A program made the position numbers and the translations under genes. This document shows positions 1-9,112 of a stretch of 64,000 nt of DNA, in pieces; within the stretch, counting starts at the first letter, position 1, and each line of letters starts with the position of its first letter. Source of the stretch: Primorskyibacter flagellatus (GTDB taxonomy: Bacteria > Pseudomonadota > Alphaproteobacteria > Rhodobacterales > Rhodobacteraceae); contig NZ_FWYD01000016.1 in the NCBI RefSeq assembly GCF_900176485.1, forward strand, positions 1 to 64,000. The letters run 5' to 3'. Below the pieces are notes generated by a model. That model saw only the letters and a program-made list of their open reading frames with translations. It was not told the DNA's origin and ran no database searches.

Positions 1-29
1 CGTAGGTTCAAATCCTACTCCCGCAACCA
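1..29 (+). tRNA. 3' end of a tRNA (isotype not readable)
   Basis: The first bases form a T arm (5-bp stem GTAGG/CCTAC around TTCAAAT), the 3' half of an acceptor stem (TCCCGCA), a discriminator A and an encoded CCA. The anticodon lies upstream of the window, so the amino acid cannot be named. A terminator follows directly. Confidence 0.8.
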
Positions 30-54
30 ACTCAAGCGAAGACGCACTTTCTTC

Positions 55-87
55 AAGGCCCGCCAACTCGGCGGGCTTTGCTTTTTT
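55..87 (+). terminator. Rho-independent terminator after the tRNA
   Basis: A perfect 7-bp stem GCCCGCC/GGCGGGC with a 5-nt loop (AACTC) is followed by a T-rich stretch ending in six T. It sits 29 bases after the tRNA CCA end and fits as its terminator. Confidence 0.75.
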
Positions 88-339
88 GAGCATTTTCTTC
101 ATTGCAGCCGCGTCGAGCATCTGCTCAGCCAACAACTTCTTCAGCTTGGCGTTCTCGTCTTCAAGCGTCTTCAGCCGTTTGGCGTCCGACACCGTCATCC
201 CGCTAAACTTCGCCTTCCAGGCATAAAAGGTGCCTTCCGACATCCCGTGCTTGCGGCACAGATCAGCGCACTTCGCTCCGGCCTCATGCTCCGTCAGGAT
301 ACCGATGATCTGTTCTTCGCTGTATCGCGTTCGCTTCAT
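88..339 (-). pseudogene. Truncated IS3-family transposase OrfA
   Basis: Read on the minus strand from an ATG at 337-339, the product begins MKRTRYSEEQIIGILTEHE and continues with the helix-turn-helix (LCRKHGMSEGTFYAW) and the leucine-zipper-like segment (KRLKTLEDENAKLKKLLAEQ) typical of IS3 OrfA. Homology stops near 88-110, where the frame runs into the tRNA terminator. OrfB, the DDE catalytic part, is absent. The sequence just upstream of the start (to about 374) begins TGGAATTAGAGTCC on the minus strand and may be the outer inverted repeat of the element. This is a dead IS end abutting a tRNA 3' flank. Confidence 0.8.
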
Positions 340-487
340 TGTCCGTCCCTTCGTTGGGTCGGACTCTAATTCCAAATGGAGGAAAAATCCCGTGGCAGCT
401 CAGACATCACGTCCGTCCGACTTTGGGTGCGCTTTTTGTCAACATGACCTAGGTTTGATGGGGCAGTGACCCGGCACAGTAAATACC

Positions 488-1540
488 CTACTCTGATCGG
501 ATCATCATCGGACCAGCAAGGATCAACGCAATCAGGTCGGCCTGGCGATTTGTGCCGGTTTTTTGAAAAAGGTTTCGCAGGTGGAACGACAAGGTCGTTT
601 GCGTCACGCCCAATTCCTTTGCTACATCGGCAGAGCGGTTTCCGCGGGCTAAAGACCCGGCGACTCGCGCTTCGGTTGGTGTCAGATCGAAAATCTCCAT
701 GAGCAATGCTTCTGGAATCCGCCTTTTCTGATCTGGCGTAGAAATGAACAGCGCAACATGCGGGGTGCCTTTGTTGGCCTTGCCGGATTGGGGCAGGCTG
801 CACACGACGACCGAAATCACGCCGGTTTCCCCTGATTGCTGCAAATTAATGCCAACAACATTCTCTTTTCCGCTTTTTGCCAACCCCACAGCATCACCAA
901 TAGCGCGCTTCAAGTCTCTGTTTGATAGCGGATCAGTCGAAAAAAATCCGTCTTGATCGAGCTCGATGGTATCGGTGGTGGCAACCATGCGCTTGGCGGC
1001 GTGATTGCAGTGGACGGGTTTCGCGGTCCCATCCAGCAACACTGCTCCGAGGGCGATAAGGTTGAGGGCCGCCTCCGCACCGGTGCTGGACAGGCTGGCA
1101 AGTGCTTCACGCAAGGCGGTAATTTCGCTCTCGTGTTGATTTCGAATACGATCAACCTGACGCACCCGCGCGGCGATGGTCGCCAGCATCAGGTCATAGT
1201 CGACGGGCTTGACCAGATAATCGTCGGCACCCAGAAGCTTTCCTCTGATCATCTCAGAGGGTTCGGACATCGCGGTCAGGAAGACGAAAGGCACTGCGAA
1301 CAATTCTGGCCGCATGCTCCGGATTTCGTGCAGCACACCGTAGCCGTCCAGACCCGGCATCGTTATATCGCAAAGCAACAGATCAGGTGAAGCACTTGCC
1401 AGCAGATCCAATGCTTCGTCGCCCGAGCACGCGGCGAGGGTGCGATATCCGGCTTCCTGCAATTCCTCGACTATGTCATTTCGCAATGCCCTTTCGTCTT
1501 CGACGACAAGGATCAGCGCCCGGTCTGCCGTGCGGCTCAT
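488..1540 (-). CDS. Response regulator, REC plus LuxR-type HTH
   Basis: 350 residues. An N-terminal receiver domain (about 8-125) has the acidic pair E15/D16, the predicted phosphoacceptor D58 (LLLCDITMPG), T89 and K111. A middle part (about 150-270) looks like a divergent PAS-type domain. The C-terminal region (about 285-345) is a LuxR/GerE helix-turn-helix (LTPTEARVAGSLARG). It is the last gene of a three-gene operon and its start overlaps the end of the histidine kinase gene by 4 bases, so the two are a cognate pair. A transcriptional output is expected; the target genes are unknown. The divergent envelope cluster starting at 3967 is one candidate. Confidence 0.9.
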   Translation of the reverse strand: MSRTADRALILVVEDERALRNDIVEELQEAGYRTLAACSGDEALDLLASASPDLLLCDITMPGLDGYGVLHEIRSMRPELFAVPFVFLTAMSEPSEMIRGKLLGADDYLVKPVDYDLMLATIAARVRQVDRIRNQHESEITALREALASLSSTGAEAALNLIALGAVLLDGTAKPVHCNHAAKRMVATTDTIELDQDGFFSTDPLSNRDLKRAIGDAVGLAKSGKENVVGINLQQSGETGVISVVVCSLPQSGKANKGTPHVALFISTPDQKRRIPEALLMEIFDLTPTEARVAGSLARGNRSADVAKELGVTQTTLSFHLRNLFQKTGTNRQADLIALILAGPMMIRSE

Positions 1541-3309
1541 GTCTGGCCTTTCTTGAAGCGGAGCAGTGTCATGCGAAACGTCACGCCGGCGACATCGGGT
1601 TGCAAAGTGACATCGCCCCCCTGCAATCGTGCCAATGCGCGTGCCATGAACAGACCAATCCCGGTACCAACGACACCGACGCTATTCGCGCCGCGATAGT
1701 TGCGATCAAAAATCTGGGTCCGCTCATTTTCGGGAATAGTATGGCCGGTATTGGACACATCACAAAACAGCCACTGCGCATCTGCGTGCAGAACAACGGA
1801 TACAGCGGTTTCCGACGCTGCATACTTGATGCCGTTCGACAGAAGGTTTTCCAAGATGTGTTCGGCATGGGCCGGATCGCAGAACGCGGCAACCGATCCT
1901 GATACATCGAACCGCAGGTCAATCTTGGACGTGGGCGTCGTTTCACGCTGTCGAGCGCAGACCGTCCGGATGATTTCGCCAAGGTCACATTCTACCCGGC
2001 GCGCGCCCATTTGGCCTGCATCAAGACGTGCTGCATCCAGTGTGCTTTCCACCAACCGCGTGAGACCGGCAATGGCGTTTCTCGCGCGGCCCGCGCGTTC
2101 AACCACCTCATCCGGTTTCGCATGTAGACCCCTGCGAATGAGACGTTGCAAGGCGGAATCCGCGACTGCGAGAGGCGTGCGGAATTGATGCGAGATCATG
2201 GCGGCAAAGTTCCGGTAAATTTCACCAGCCGACCGTTCCCGAAGCAACGCGTCGTCCAATTCACGGGTGCGCTCGGCCACTAGGTACTCCAATCGATCAC
2301 GGTCTTGCGCATCTTTCTGGTGAACCGCATATCGATCAGAGGCATCATTAATGAACAGGATCGCTCCGAGGATATCTTCTTCGTTACGCATTGGGAAAAA
2401 CCGCAGATCCACATAGAGCGGCTCGTCTGCATCCTTGCGAAAAAGCGGCTGAAGCATATGTCGCGAGGTTTCACCTTTCAGCGCGCTCTTGATCCCCTCA
2501 CGCACCGGAGTTGTGTCGAAAAAGCCGGCGATCCTGTCTAACGGTTGATTGACTGCGTCTTCGCCGCTCGTTTCCAGCAATTGTGTCATTGCGCTATTCC
2601 ACATGGTGCATCGCGTGGATTGATCTACAGCCAAGATGCCTTCGCCGCTGGACGAAACAAGTAGTGCCGAAAAATCCCTTTCGCGCCGCAACATGCGGTT
2701 GCGCTGACGCGTTTGGCGCAGCGCCAAAACAAGTATCACCGCCAGAATGCCGCCAGCCATCATGATCCCGATCAGCGAGGCTATAATCTGGCGCAACTGG
2801 TCGCGATAGGTCTCTAGCCGCCCGCCCAACTCGTCCCATTCAGCTATCATCGCAGCATTTGCTGCCCGCCCGAAAAGGCGTGGAAACGGTGCCAATTCTA
2901 CGCGCAGCGGCGCACCGTCACCGGGCGCAAACTCCGCGATCATTGGTGCAATTGAAGCAAGAGTCCCGGACAGGTGATCCAGATCGTCGCTAAAGCCGGT
3001 ATGTTCAAGAAACCGGCGCTGTGGCCCGTCATTGAGCAAGGCAAACCGGCTGACGAGAAGATCGAAACGCAGGGAAAGATCGTCGCGCGTGGCTTCTCCC
3101 AGATCTGCCAGTGCCACGGTCTCGGATAGGCGAAGTGCGGCGACTTCGCTTTGGTGCAGCACCCATAGCATGTTCTGCTCTGCGTCCACGCGCATGTCCT
3201 TCTCGATCTCGAACATCCGGATCAAGGAAAAGGTCAACAGCATCGCAAAAACCACAAAGGCCGCAAGTGGCAGGATCAGTCTGAGTGTGGGATTTTGAGA
3301 ATACGTCAT
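1537..3309 (-). CDS. Membrane PAS sensor histidine kinase
   Basis: 590 residues. One membrane segment lies at about 11-31, a periplasmic domain of about 140 residues follows, and a second membrane segment lies at about 174-198. Then come a PAS domain (about 210-330), a coiled coil (about 335-362), HisKA with the phospho-acceptor H374 in ISHQFRTPLA, and an HATPase domain with an N-box (ENLLSNGIKYA) and G-box (GTGIGLFMARA). Its start overlaps the end of the upstream periplasmic protein gene by 4 bases and its end overlaps the response regulator by 4 bases. The upstream protein may present the signal to the periplasmic domain; that is inference from gene order only. Confidence 0.92.
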   Translation of the reverse strand: MTYSQNPTLRLILPLAAFVVFAMLLTFSLIRMFEIEKDMRVDAEQNMLWVLHQSEVAALRLSETVALADLGEATRDDLSLRFDLLVSRFALLNDGPQRRFLEHTGFSDDLDHLSGTLASIAPMIAEFAPGDGAPLRVELAPFPRLFGRAANAAMIAEWDELGGRLETYRDQLRQIIASLIGIMMAGGILAVILVLALRQTRQRNRMLRRERDFSALLVSSSGEGILAVDQSTRCTMWNSAMTQLLETSGEDAVNQPLDRIAGFFDTTPVREGIKSALKGETSRHMLQPLFRKDADEPLYVDLRFFPMRNEEDILGAILFINDASDRYAVHQKDAQDRDRLEYLVAERTRELDDALLRERSAGEIYRNFAAMISHQFRTPLAVADSALQRLIRRGLHAKPDEVVERAGRARNAIAGLTRLVESTLDAARLDAGQMGARRVECDLGEIIRTVCARQRETTPTSKIDLRFDVSGSVAAFCDPAHAEHILENLLSNGIKYAASETAVSVVLHADAQWLFCDVSNTGHTIPENERTQIFDRNYRGANSVGVVGTGIGLFMARALARLQGGDVTLQPDVAGVTFRMTLLRFKKGQT

Positions 3310-3782
3310 TGCACGTCGAGTTGATAGAGCTGCCAGACCCAGCGATAATCAAAGCGAATATCCTGCAAGGCACGGTGGTCATCGCGCGGATAAACAATCC
3401 AGAACGGCCCTTTATCGGCGCGGCGTAGTGCCTTTCCGTCCATGTGCGTGGCGACGATCACGTCGTAGTCGTAGAAATCATTCATCGGGATCTCCACTGA
3501 GTAATCGTTCAGCGCGACTGCAGTGACGCTGGTACCTGTTGCGCCCAGGTGGTCCAGAAGATCGCGCATCAGGAACCCGGTGAAGCTGTGCGTGCCGTCG
3601 GTGATGACCGTCGATGTGTTGATCGTGACCGCCGAAAGGTCGTCCAGGGCTGCGCGATCCAAGGTAACGGGTGCTTTGGCGAACTGTCCTGTCACGTGCA
3701 AGGATAGCGCGGGTTGATCCGCGGATGTGGCAATACTGGCCAGCATCAAGCCACAGGCCAAAGCGGCGACTTTGATGAACAT
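3306..3782 (-). CDS. Periplasmic molybdopterin-oxidoreductase-fold protein
   Basis: 158 residues from the ATG at 3780-3782, chosen because GGGAGAA sits just upstream and a signal peptide (MFIKVAALACGLMLASIATS) begins there; the open frame runs further upstream but is not coding-like. The mature part matches small stand-alone oxidoreductase molybdopterin-binding domains (PF00174 type): ALNDYSVEIP, DKGPFWIVYP and a C-terminal WQLYQLDV. Only one cysteine is present, inside the signal peptide, so the cysteine that coordinates Mo in sulfite-oxidase enzymes is missing from the mature chain. It is the first gene of an operon with the kinase and regulator. I infer a sensory or accessory role rather than catalysis. 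Confidence 0.75.
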   Translation of the reverse strand: MFIKVAALACGLMLASIATSADQPALSLHVTGQFAKAPVTLDRAALDDLSAVTINTSTVITDGTHSFTGFLMRDLLDHLGATGTSVTAVALNDYSVEIPMNDFYDYDVIVATHMDGKALRRADKGPFWIVYPRDDHRALQDIRFDYRWVWQLYQLDVQ

Positions 3783-3966
3783 TGTGGCATTCTCCCATTG
3801 TCCGGTTGCTTGATCAGTGGTCTTCGCGTGCCGGTGCAAGCATTTTACGATAGAATTTATTTGTCGTCCCCCTCTGAACGAACGGGGCACGACCCGGACA
3901 GACCGTGCAAGATTAAAGTGAAACCTTGCAACTTGCGAGCGCACCAAACATGGCCGGAGTAGACCT

Positions 3967-4335
3967 ATGCTGAACATCGTCCCACATTTCAGGATTGTTG
4001 GAGTCGCTGGGTTTGTTTTGCTGTCGAGTTGCGGCACACCAGAATACCGAACTGAAAAAAGTCATTGTGAAGCGGAGTGGATGCTTAAGATTCCGCCGGT
4101 CTATCGACAAGAGATTGTCACCAAATACCGCAACGAAGAACGACCGACCGGCGAAACGGTCTGCGAATCAACCGGGACAACTACCAATTGCAAGCCGGTC
4201 TTGAAGACGGTTTCGGTTCCCTACACGGCGGTAGAAACCGTCGATATCAAGAAATCGCAACGCGGCCCGCAGATATCATCCTGCACCGCGCGGGCGTGCG
4301 TGACAAAATACGGCAATAACAAGTGCGAGGGGTAA
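3967..4335 (+). CDS. Small lipoprotein, function unknown
   Basis: 122 residues. The N-terminus has a hydrophobic stretch followed by the lipobox LSSC, so the mature protein should be lipidated at C22 and anchored in the envelope. The mature part has several cysteines (CEAEW, CEST, NCKP, SCTARACVTK, KCEG) that could form disulfides, and a repeated pattern of valine-rich strands. It is divergent from the signalling operon (184 bp between starts) and is first in the plus-strand envelope cluster. I do not recognise the family. Confidence 0.65.
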   Translation: MLNIVPHFRIVGVAGFVLLSSCGTPEYRTEKSHCEAEWMLKIPPVYRQEIVTKYRNEERPTGETVCESTGTTTNCKPVLKTVSVPYTAVETVDIKKSQRGPQISSCTARACVTKYGNNKCEG

Positions 4336-4393
4336 TCCCAGCGCACGAAACAGTTTTTTAGGCAGGCAATGTAGCTTTACTCGGGAGAGGGAA

Positions 4394-5350
4394 ATGTGGG
4401 ATTTTAGTATTGGTGGTGCGCTTAGAATGATGGTGCGCACGATGCCGTTTATCCTGTTGCGCATGGCGGTCTATTTCGGGATTTCGCTGGGTTATATTCT
4501 GATAACCGGAGTCGGTGCCGGTGTCGGCTGGGGTGTCGGTGGGTTTGGCGACGAAGAGTTTCGCGCCACGACAACAATGTGGGGCGGTTTTGCGGGCTTT
4601 GGAATTTTTGGCGTCTTTATGTATTGGGCGCGCGAATATATTCTTTACATCGTCAAGGCCGGACACATTGCTGTTTTGATTGAATTGATCGACGGCAAGC
4701 CGATGCCAGATGGCCGCAGTCAGATCAGCCATGCAACAGCCGTGGTCAAAGAGCGGTTTCCGCAGGCCAGCGTGTTGTTCGCTGTCGATCAATTGATCAA
4801 AGGCGTTGTGCGCACCATTTCGGGATTGGTGCGCGGCATCTTGACCATTCTGCCGATCCCCGGCGCGCAACAGATTGGCGGCCTTATATCCGCGTTCTTG
4901 CGCGTCGCTGTCGGGTTCGTTGACGAAGTGATCCTTGCCTACGCCATCCGCACGAATTCGACAAATGCATGGGGGTCCGCGAAAGTGGCGCTCGTGCTCT
5001 ATGCGCAGAACTACAAACCGATGCTTAAAAATGCTGCATGGCTGGCAATTATCGTCTACGGCCTGAGCTTTATCGTGTTCCTTCTCATGCTCGCGCCAGC
5101 GGCGCTGGTGGTCTACCTGATGCCCGGCGCATGGGCGGCAGGCGGCGTGGTATTCGCGCTGCTGTTCGCATGGAGCGTGAAAGCGGCACTGCTAGAACCT
5201 TTTGCCATCACCTGTATGATGCAGGTCTATTTCCAGTCAATTGAAGGTCAGCAACCGAACCCTGAATGGGAAGCCAAGCTGGAGCAGATGTCAGGTAAAT
5301 TCCGCAAGCTGAAGGATCGCGCGTTTGGCGTAGATGCAGCGGCAACATGA
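4394..5350 (+). CDS. Polytopic membrane protein of unknown function
   Basis: 318 residues. Two hydrophobic segments lie near the N-terminus (about 15-45 and 67-90), a weaker amphipathic region at about 130-165, and two strong segments near the C-terminus (about 215-240 and 245-275); a charged cytoplasmic tail follows. The GAGVGWGVGGFG stretch is glycine rich. The pattern of a central FVDEVILAYAIRTNSTNAWGS block followed by paired helices resembles the product of the gene at 10141-11121 (WDLVNHFLLPAFAIDRLSLGD), so the two may be distant paralogues at the two ends of the same cluster. GGGAGA (4384-4389) precedes the start. Confidence 0.7.
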   Translation: MWDFSIGGALRMMVRTMPFILLRMAVYFGISLGYILITGVGAGVGWGVGGFGDEEFRATTTMWGGFAGFGIFGVFMYWAREYILYIVKAGHIAVLIELIDGKPMPDGRSQISHATAVVKERFPQASVLFAVDQLIKGVVRTISGLVRGILTILPIPGAQQIGGLISAFLRVAVGFVDEVILAYAIRTNSTNAWGSAKVALVLYAQNYKPMLKNAAWLAIIVYGLSFIVFLLMLAPAALVVYLMPGAWAAGGVVFALLFAWSVKAALLEPFAITCMMQVYFQSIEGQQPNPEWEAKLEQMSGKFRKLKDRAFGVDAAAT

Positions 5351-5399
5351 TAAATATCACAGGATTTGACGTCCATAACGTTGCTAAGGGAGGTGCGGA

Positions 5400-6506
5400 A
5401 TGAATAATTCCACACGGATATCACTGGCGCTCGCATTTGTTGCGATGTTACCGCAGGCAGCCGTGGCGAACATTGTTTGCGAGGGCACCTATGAATTCTT
5501 CAACGGCAAGGACACGATTAACGCAATTCCCGGTGAAGCCCCAGAAAATGGTGCGCGGGCGGCAGAGCTTTACAACGCCAACCGCGGTGCCTGGCTGGGT
5601 CACTTCATGGGCAAACCCAAAAGCGAAGGCCTGCACGAGGTCGAGGTCAGCCAGTGCGGCCGCCAGTTCCTCCTGACCCAAGGGTCGAAAAAGATGCTGT
5701 TCCTGCAATCGATCCTGGATGAAACGCTGTATGTGGCGCAGGATATCGGCACGAACGAGGCGGAATTGACGCTGCGCGTCGTCGATCATCGGATCATGGT
5801 CGGTTCAGTCAAGGGGAAATCCCACGGCTTTGCCTTCAACATGCCCGTGGCGATGGAGCCGCGCGATGTCACCGTGCCTGATATGAAGGGCTGTTTTGAC
5901 GACCCGGTGCCCGAGGGCAAAGAGGTGGTCGGCGACCGGTTGATCGTGGACCCCGCCATGCGTGACGAAGTGATCGACATTGTCGCGGAAAAACTGGGCG
6001 TGCCACGCGCGCAGGCCGAGCGATATATCTCGGCCCCTCGCTTTGAGAAGAAAACCCGCCAATCCGATACTGGCGTGACCGAAATCCTGCCGGGCGAACC
6101 GAACTGCCCGATCGAACTGGCCGGGGTGAAAAACTGTTATGTCCACCCATCTGACACAACGAACACCGTGAATGCCTTTGTGTTGCTTGATGAGGACGGG
6201 CGCCTGTTGCCCGTCACGATGGAAGGGGCGACATCGAACCGGCCGCGTGTTTATGATCCGGGCGTCGATGATCTCTGCGCGCCGAAAGCGACCGTGCCAC
6301 CGGCGGATCAATTCTTGCAGTTCATGTTCATGCCGTACGAGGACACTGGCCACAACGACGTTCAGGCCATTCTAGGAGATGCAAGGACAGGTCTTTACAA
6401 AAAAACGCATCGATCTGACGGCAAATCCAAGGGGCGACGCGGGCGGGAGGAAGCCGCCGATGAGGCCTATCAGGCCGTCGGCGCGCCGGTCACGGGGTTG
6501 CATTAA
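5400..6506 (+). CDS. Secreted protein of unknown function
   Basis: 368 residues with a clear signal peptide (cleavage likely after AAVA, residue 23) and a strong Shine-Dalgarno AGGGAGGTG before the ATG. The mature chain contains paired cysteines (VCEGTYEFF, SQCGRQF, GCFDD, NCPIELAGVKNCY, LCAPK) that suggest a disulfide-stabilised periplasmic or surface protein. The tail is basic and low complexity. It sits between a membrane protein and a VWA protein and is probably co-expressed with them. Family not recognised. Confidence 0.7.
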   Translation: MNNSTRISLALAFVAMLPQAAVANIVCEGTYEFFNGKDTINAIPGEAPENGARAAELYNANRGAWLGHFMGKPKSEGLHEVEVSQCGRQFLLTQGSKKMLFLQSILDETLYVAQDIGTNEAELTLRVVDHRIMVGSVKGKSHGFAFNMPVAMEPRDVTVPDMKGCFDDPVPEGKEVVGDRLIVDPAMRDEVIDIVAEKLGVPRAQAERYISAPRFEKKTRQSDTGVTEILPGEPNCPIELAGVKNCYVHPSDTTNTVNAFVLLDEDGRLLPVTMEGATSNRPRVYDPGVDDLCAPKATVPPADQFLQFMFMPYEDTGHNDVQAILGDARTGLYKKTHRSDGKSKGRRGREEAADEAYQAVGAPVTGLH

Positions 6507-6581
6507 TCACTTCGCGTTCGACACAAAGCCCGGCACGAAACCACGCAATACAAAAGAGTACCTTCAGCAAGGAATGAGCGC

Positions 6582-8339
6582 ATGAAACAGATCGTATCGA
6601 GAATTGCGGCGATGGCGATGACGGCCTGCGTTGCCGCGGCCGCCGGTCCCGCGATAGCGCAAGAGGACGTGGTGATCGTCTATGATGCATCCGGGTCGAT
6701 GTGGGGTCAGATCGACGGTACCAGCAAGATCGAGATCGCGCGGGATGTCCTGGGCGATCTGGTGACGGATTGGGATGACAACACCAATCTGGGTCTTGTT
6801 GCTTATGGTCACCGCGCGGAAGGTGACTGCACTGATATCGAAACAATGGTCGCCCCGGGCCCGCTTGACCGCGCAGCCTTTATCGCCAAGGTCAACGCAA
6901 TTAATCCCGTAGGTAAAACGCCGATTTCCGCCTCTGTCAGCCATGCCGCCGACCTTTTGTCCTACCGTGACAATCCGGCGACGGTGGTCCTGATTTCTGA
7001 CGGGGTGGAAACCTGCAACGCCGATCCCTGCGCATTGTCCGCGCAGCTTGCAAAGCAAGGCGTCGCGTTTACCGTTCATGTGGTGGGCTTTGATCTGGAT
7101 GACGCGGCCAACGCCAGTCTGTCCTGCATTGCCGAAAATACCGGCGGCGTTTTTCTGCCCGCCAGCAATGCAGCCGAATTGACCGACGCCTTGGCGCAAG
7201 TCCAAAGCGCCATGGTCCTGAAGCCGGTGACACCCGAACCCGTCGCAGAGGAACCCGCGCTGCCTGAAGTCACGCTAACCGGTCCGCAACAGGTCACGAC
7301 CGGAGCGGTGTTTGATGTTGCGTGGAGCAAAACCATCAACGCGCGCGACTATATCACCATTGTGCCGATGGGGTCGGATCCGGGCACTTCTACGGATTAC
7401 ATCCGCGCGAAAACCGACACTGCGGGCAAACTGACCGCACCGGCGGAAACGGGCCTTTACGAGCTGCGCTACGTTCTTGACACCGGGGCTGTGACACTGG
7501 CCAGCGCACCGATCGAAGTCGTCGAGGCAGAGGTCACCGTAAGCGGTCCGGAACAGGTCACGACCGGAGCGGTGTTTGATGTTGCGTGGAGCAAAACCAT
7601 CAACGCGCGCGACTATATCACCATTGTGCCGATGGGGTCGGATCCGGGCACCTCTACGGATTATATCCGCGCCAAAACCGACACTGCGGGCAAACTGACC
7701 GCACCGGCGGAAACGGGCCTTTACGAGCTGCGCTACGTTCTTGACACTGGGGCTGTGACACTGGCCAGCGCACCCATCGAAGTCGTCGAGGCAGAGGTCG
7801 GTATTTCCGGCCCAGGGTTAGTGCGTGCGGGGACTGAAATTGACGTTACCTGGTCAAGCAACGTCAACGCGCGTGATTTCATCACCATCGTGCCGATGGG
7901 GGCGGATGAAGGCAGCTACGCTGATTATATTCGCGTGAATTCGGTAACGCAGGGCAAATTGACAGCACCTGACACCACAGGCTTGTATGAATTGCGCTAT
8001 GTGCTTGATAAGGGCGCGCGCACGTTGGCAAGCGCTCCCCTAGAAGTCGTTGGTGCCGACGCGCCGTTAGACAATGGGGCTGGGCTGAGTGTGCCAGCGA
8101 CGGCTGCGCCGGGTGAAACGATCACGGTGACATGGACTTTGCAAAGCGACAGCGCCGATCAGCGTATTGCACTGGCACGCAAGGACCAGCCGGATTTCAG
8201 TTGGATTTCGGTGCAATCAATCGGTGACGTGGCTTCCATGCAGGTCACACTGCCCGATGAGGCCAGTCTCTATGAAATCCGGTTTCTGGATGTCTCGGGT
8301 GGCGCGCTTTTGGGCCGGTCCGTTGTGGAGGTAAAATGA
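6582..8339 (+). CDS. Secreted von Willebrand factor A protein with tandem 88-residue repeats
   Basis: 585 residues. A signal peptide ends at AIAQ (about residue 27). A VWA domain follows (about 28-210) with a complete MIDAS start (VIVYDASGSMWG: DxSxS), T118 (GKTPISAS) and D140 (LISDGVET), so metal-dependent ligand binding is possible. From about residue 234 there are three tandem repeats of 88 residues plus a degenerate fourth to the C-terminus; each repeat reads as an immunoglobulin-like beta sandwich. Repeats 1 and 2 are almost identical. The protein is probably a periplasmic or surface adhesion or assembly factor. Its stop overlaps the start of the following SH3b gene. Confidence 0.85.
   Translation: MKQIVSRIAAMAMTACVAAAAGPAIAQEDVVIVYDASGSMWGQIDGTSKIEIARDVLGDLVTDWDDNTNLGLVAYGHRAEGDCTDIETMVAPGPLDRAAFIAKVNAINPVGKTPISASVSHAADLLSYRDNPATVVLISDGVETCNADPCALSAQLAKQGVAFTVHVVGFDLDDAANASLSCIAENTGGVFLPASNAAELTDALAQVQSAMVLKPVTPEPVAEEPALPEVTLTGPQQVTTGAVFDVAWSKTINARDYITIVPMGSDPGTSTDYIRAKTDTAGKLTAPAETGLYELRYVLDTGAVTLASAPIEVVEAEVTVSGPEQVTTGAVFDVAWSKTINARDYITIVPMGSDPGTSTDYIRAKTDTAGKLTAPAETGLYELRYVLDTGAVTLASAPIEVVEAEVGISGPGLVRAGTEIDVTWSSNVNARDFITIVPMGADEGSYADYIRVNSVTQGKLTAPDTTGLYELRYVLDKGARTLASAPLEVVGADAPLDNGAGLSVPATAAPGETITVTWTLQSDSADQRIALARKDQPDFSWISVQSIGDVASMQVTLPDEASLYEIRFLDVSGGALLGRSVVEVK
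7281..8072 (+). repeat. Three tandem 264-bp repeats inside the VWA gene
   Basis: Units begin at 7281, 7545 and 7809, a period of 264 bp (88 codons). Units 1 and 2 differ by only a few bases and encode proteins that differ at one position before the linker (GPQQ versus GPEQ); unit 3 is clearly diverged (GPGLVRAGTEIDVTWSS). The near-identity points to recent duplication or ongoing gene conversion, so copy number may vary between strains. Confidence 0.9.
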
Positions 8340-9112
8340 TGTTCTGCAAAATATTAAGCAGTGTCACTCTGGTGCTGAGTTTTGCAGCCACTGCGGCATT
8401 TGCGCAGATCGACGGCCACGGACCGGACAGTTGGAAGGTGACCGGCGTTGCCGAAAATGACGTGTTGAACGCCAGGATGGGGCCGGGAACCATGTATCCG
8501 GTAATCGAGACCTTCGCACCCGATACGCGCGCGTTGGAACAGCTCACCTGCGTACCTTATTACACATTGCGCCATTATAGTGCGATGACCGAGGCACAAA
8601 TCAGCGCATTACCGCAGCGCTGGTGCCTGATGCGCGACAGCGACATGACGCGCGCAGGCTGGGTCGCCGGACAGTTTATCAAGCCAGACGGCGAGGATAC
8701 GACCATTCCATCTTTGGACATGATGAAAAAAACCGGCGACCCGCTGCTAGATGAGGCACAGGCGCTGGTGCGCGAGTTGTATATCGTTTTTGAAATGGGC
8801 GGAGAGCCGGGCGACAATCCGTTCTTTCCACCGACAGCCGCGCGGTACTTCTTTGCTGACATGGTGCCTGACCTTTCGGGTCACGGCAGTGACGTGCTCT
8901 ACGATGCGCAGGACTTTCAGGGTCAGGTGACGCGGATCGCACCCGATGATGAACAACCAATGTTTCGGGGTATGATCACGATCAATGTCGATTTCACCAA
9001 TTTCGGACAGCAAAGCCGTGCGGCATTCAGTTTGCGCGCGGATACATCCCAACCCGGCGCACCGTTCCGGATTTTCCGTGTCGAGCATGGGGATTGGAGC
9101 TTTCCACAATGA
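8336..9112 (+). CDS. Secreted SH3b-domain protein
   Basis: 258 residues starting with two methionines. A signal peptide ends at AFAQ (residue 24). An SH3b-type domain spans about residues 33-115 (VLNARMGPGTMYPVIETF ... GWVAGQFIKP), with a cysteine pair in LTCVPYY and RWCLM. The C-terminal half (about 130-258) is an acidic domain I do not recognise; its last strands (FTNFGQQSRAAFSLR) look beta rich. Its start overlaps the VWA gene stop by 4 bases, so the two are translationally coupled and likely work together in the periplasm. Confidence 0.75.
   Translation: MMFCKILSSVTLVLSFAATAAFAQIDGHGPDSWKVTGVAENDVLNARMGPGTMYPVIETFAPDTRALEQLTCVPYYTLRHYSAMTEAQISALPQRWCLMRDSDMTRAGWVAGQFIKPDGEDTTIPSLDMMKKTGDPLLDEAQALVRELYIVFEMGGEPGDNPFFPPTAARYFFADMVPDLSGHGSDVLYDAQDFQGQVTRIAPDDEQPMFRGMITINVDFTNFGQQSRAAFSLRADTSQPGAPFRIFRVEHGDWSFPQ

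Noticed and set aside
7281-8072. CRISPR-like repeat structure
   Set aside because: The repeats are 264 bp, tandem without spacers, and lie in frame inside a protein gene. I saw no short-repeat/spacer array in the window.
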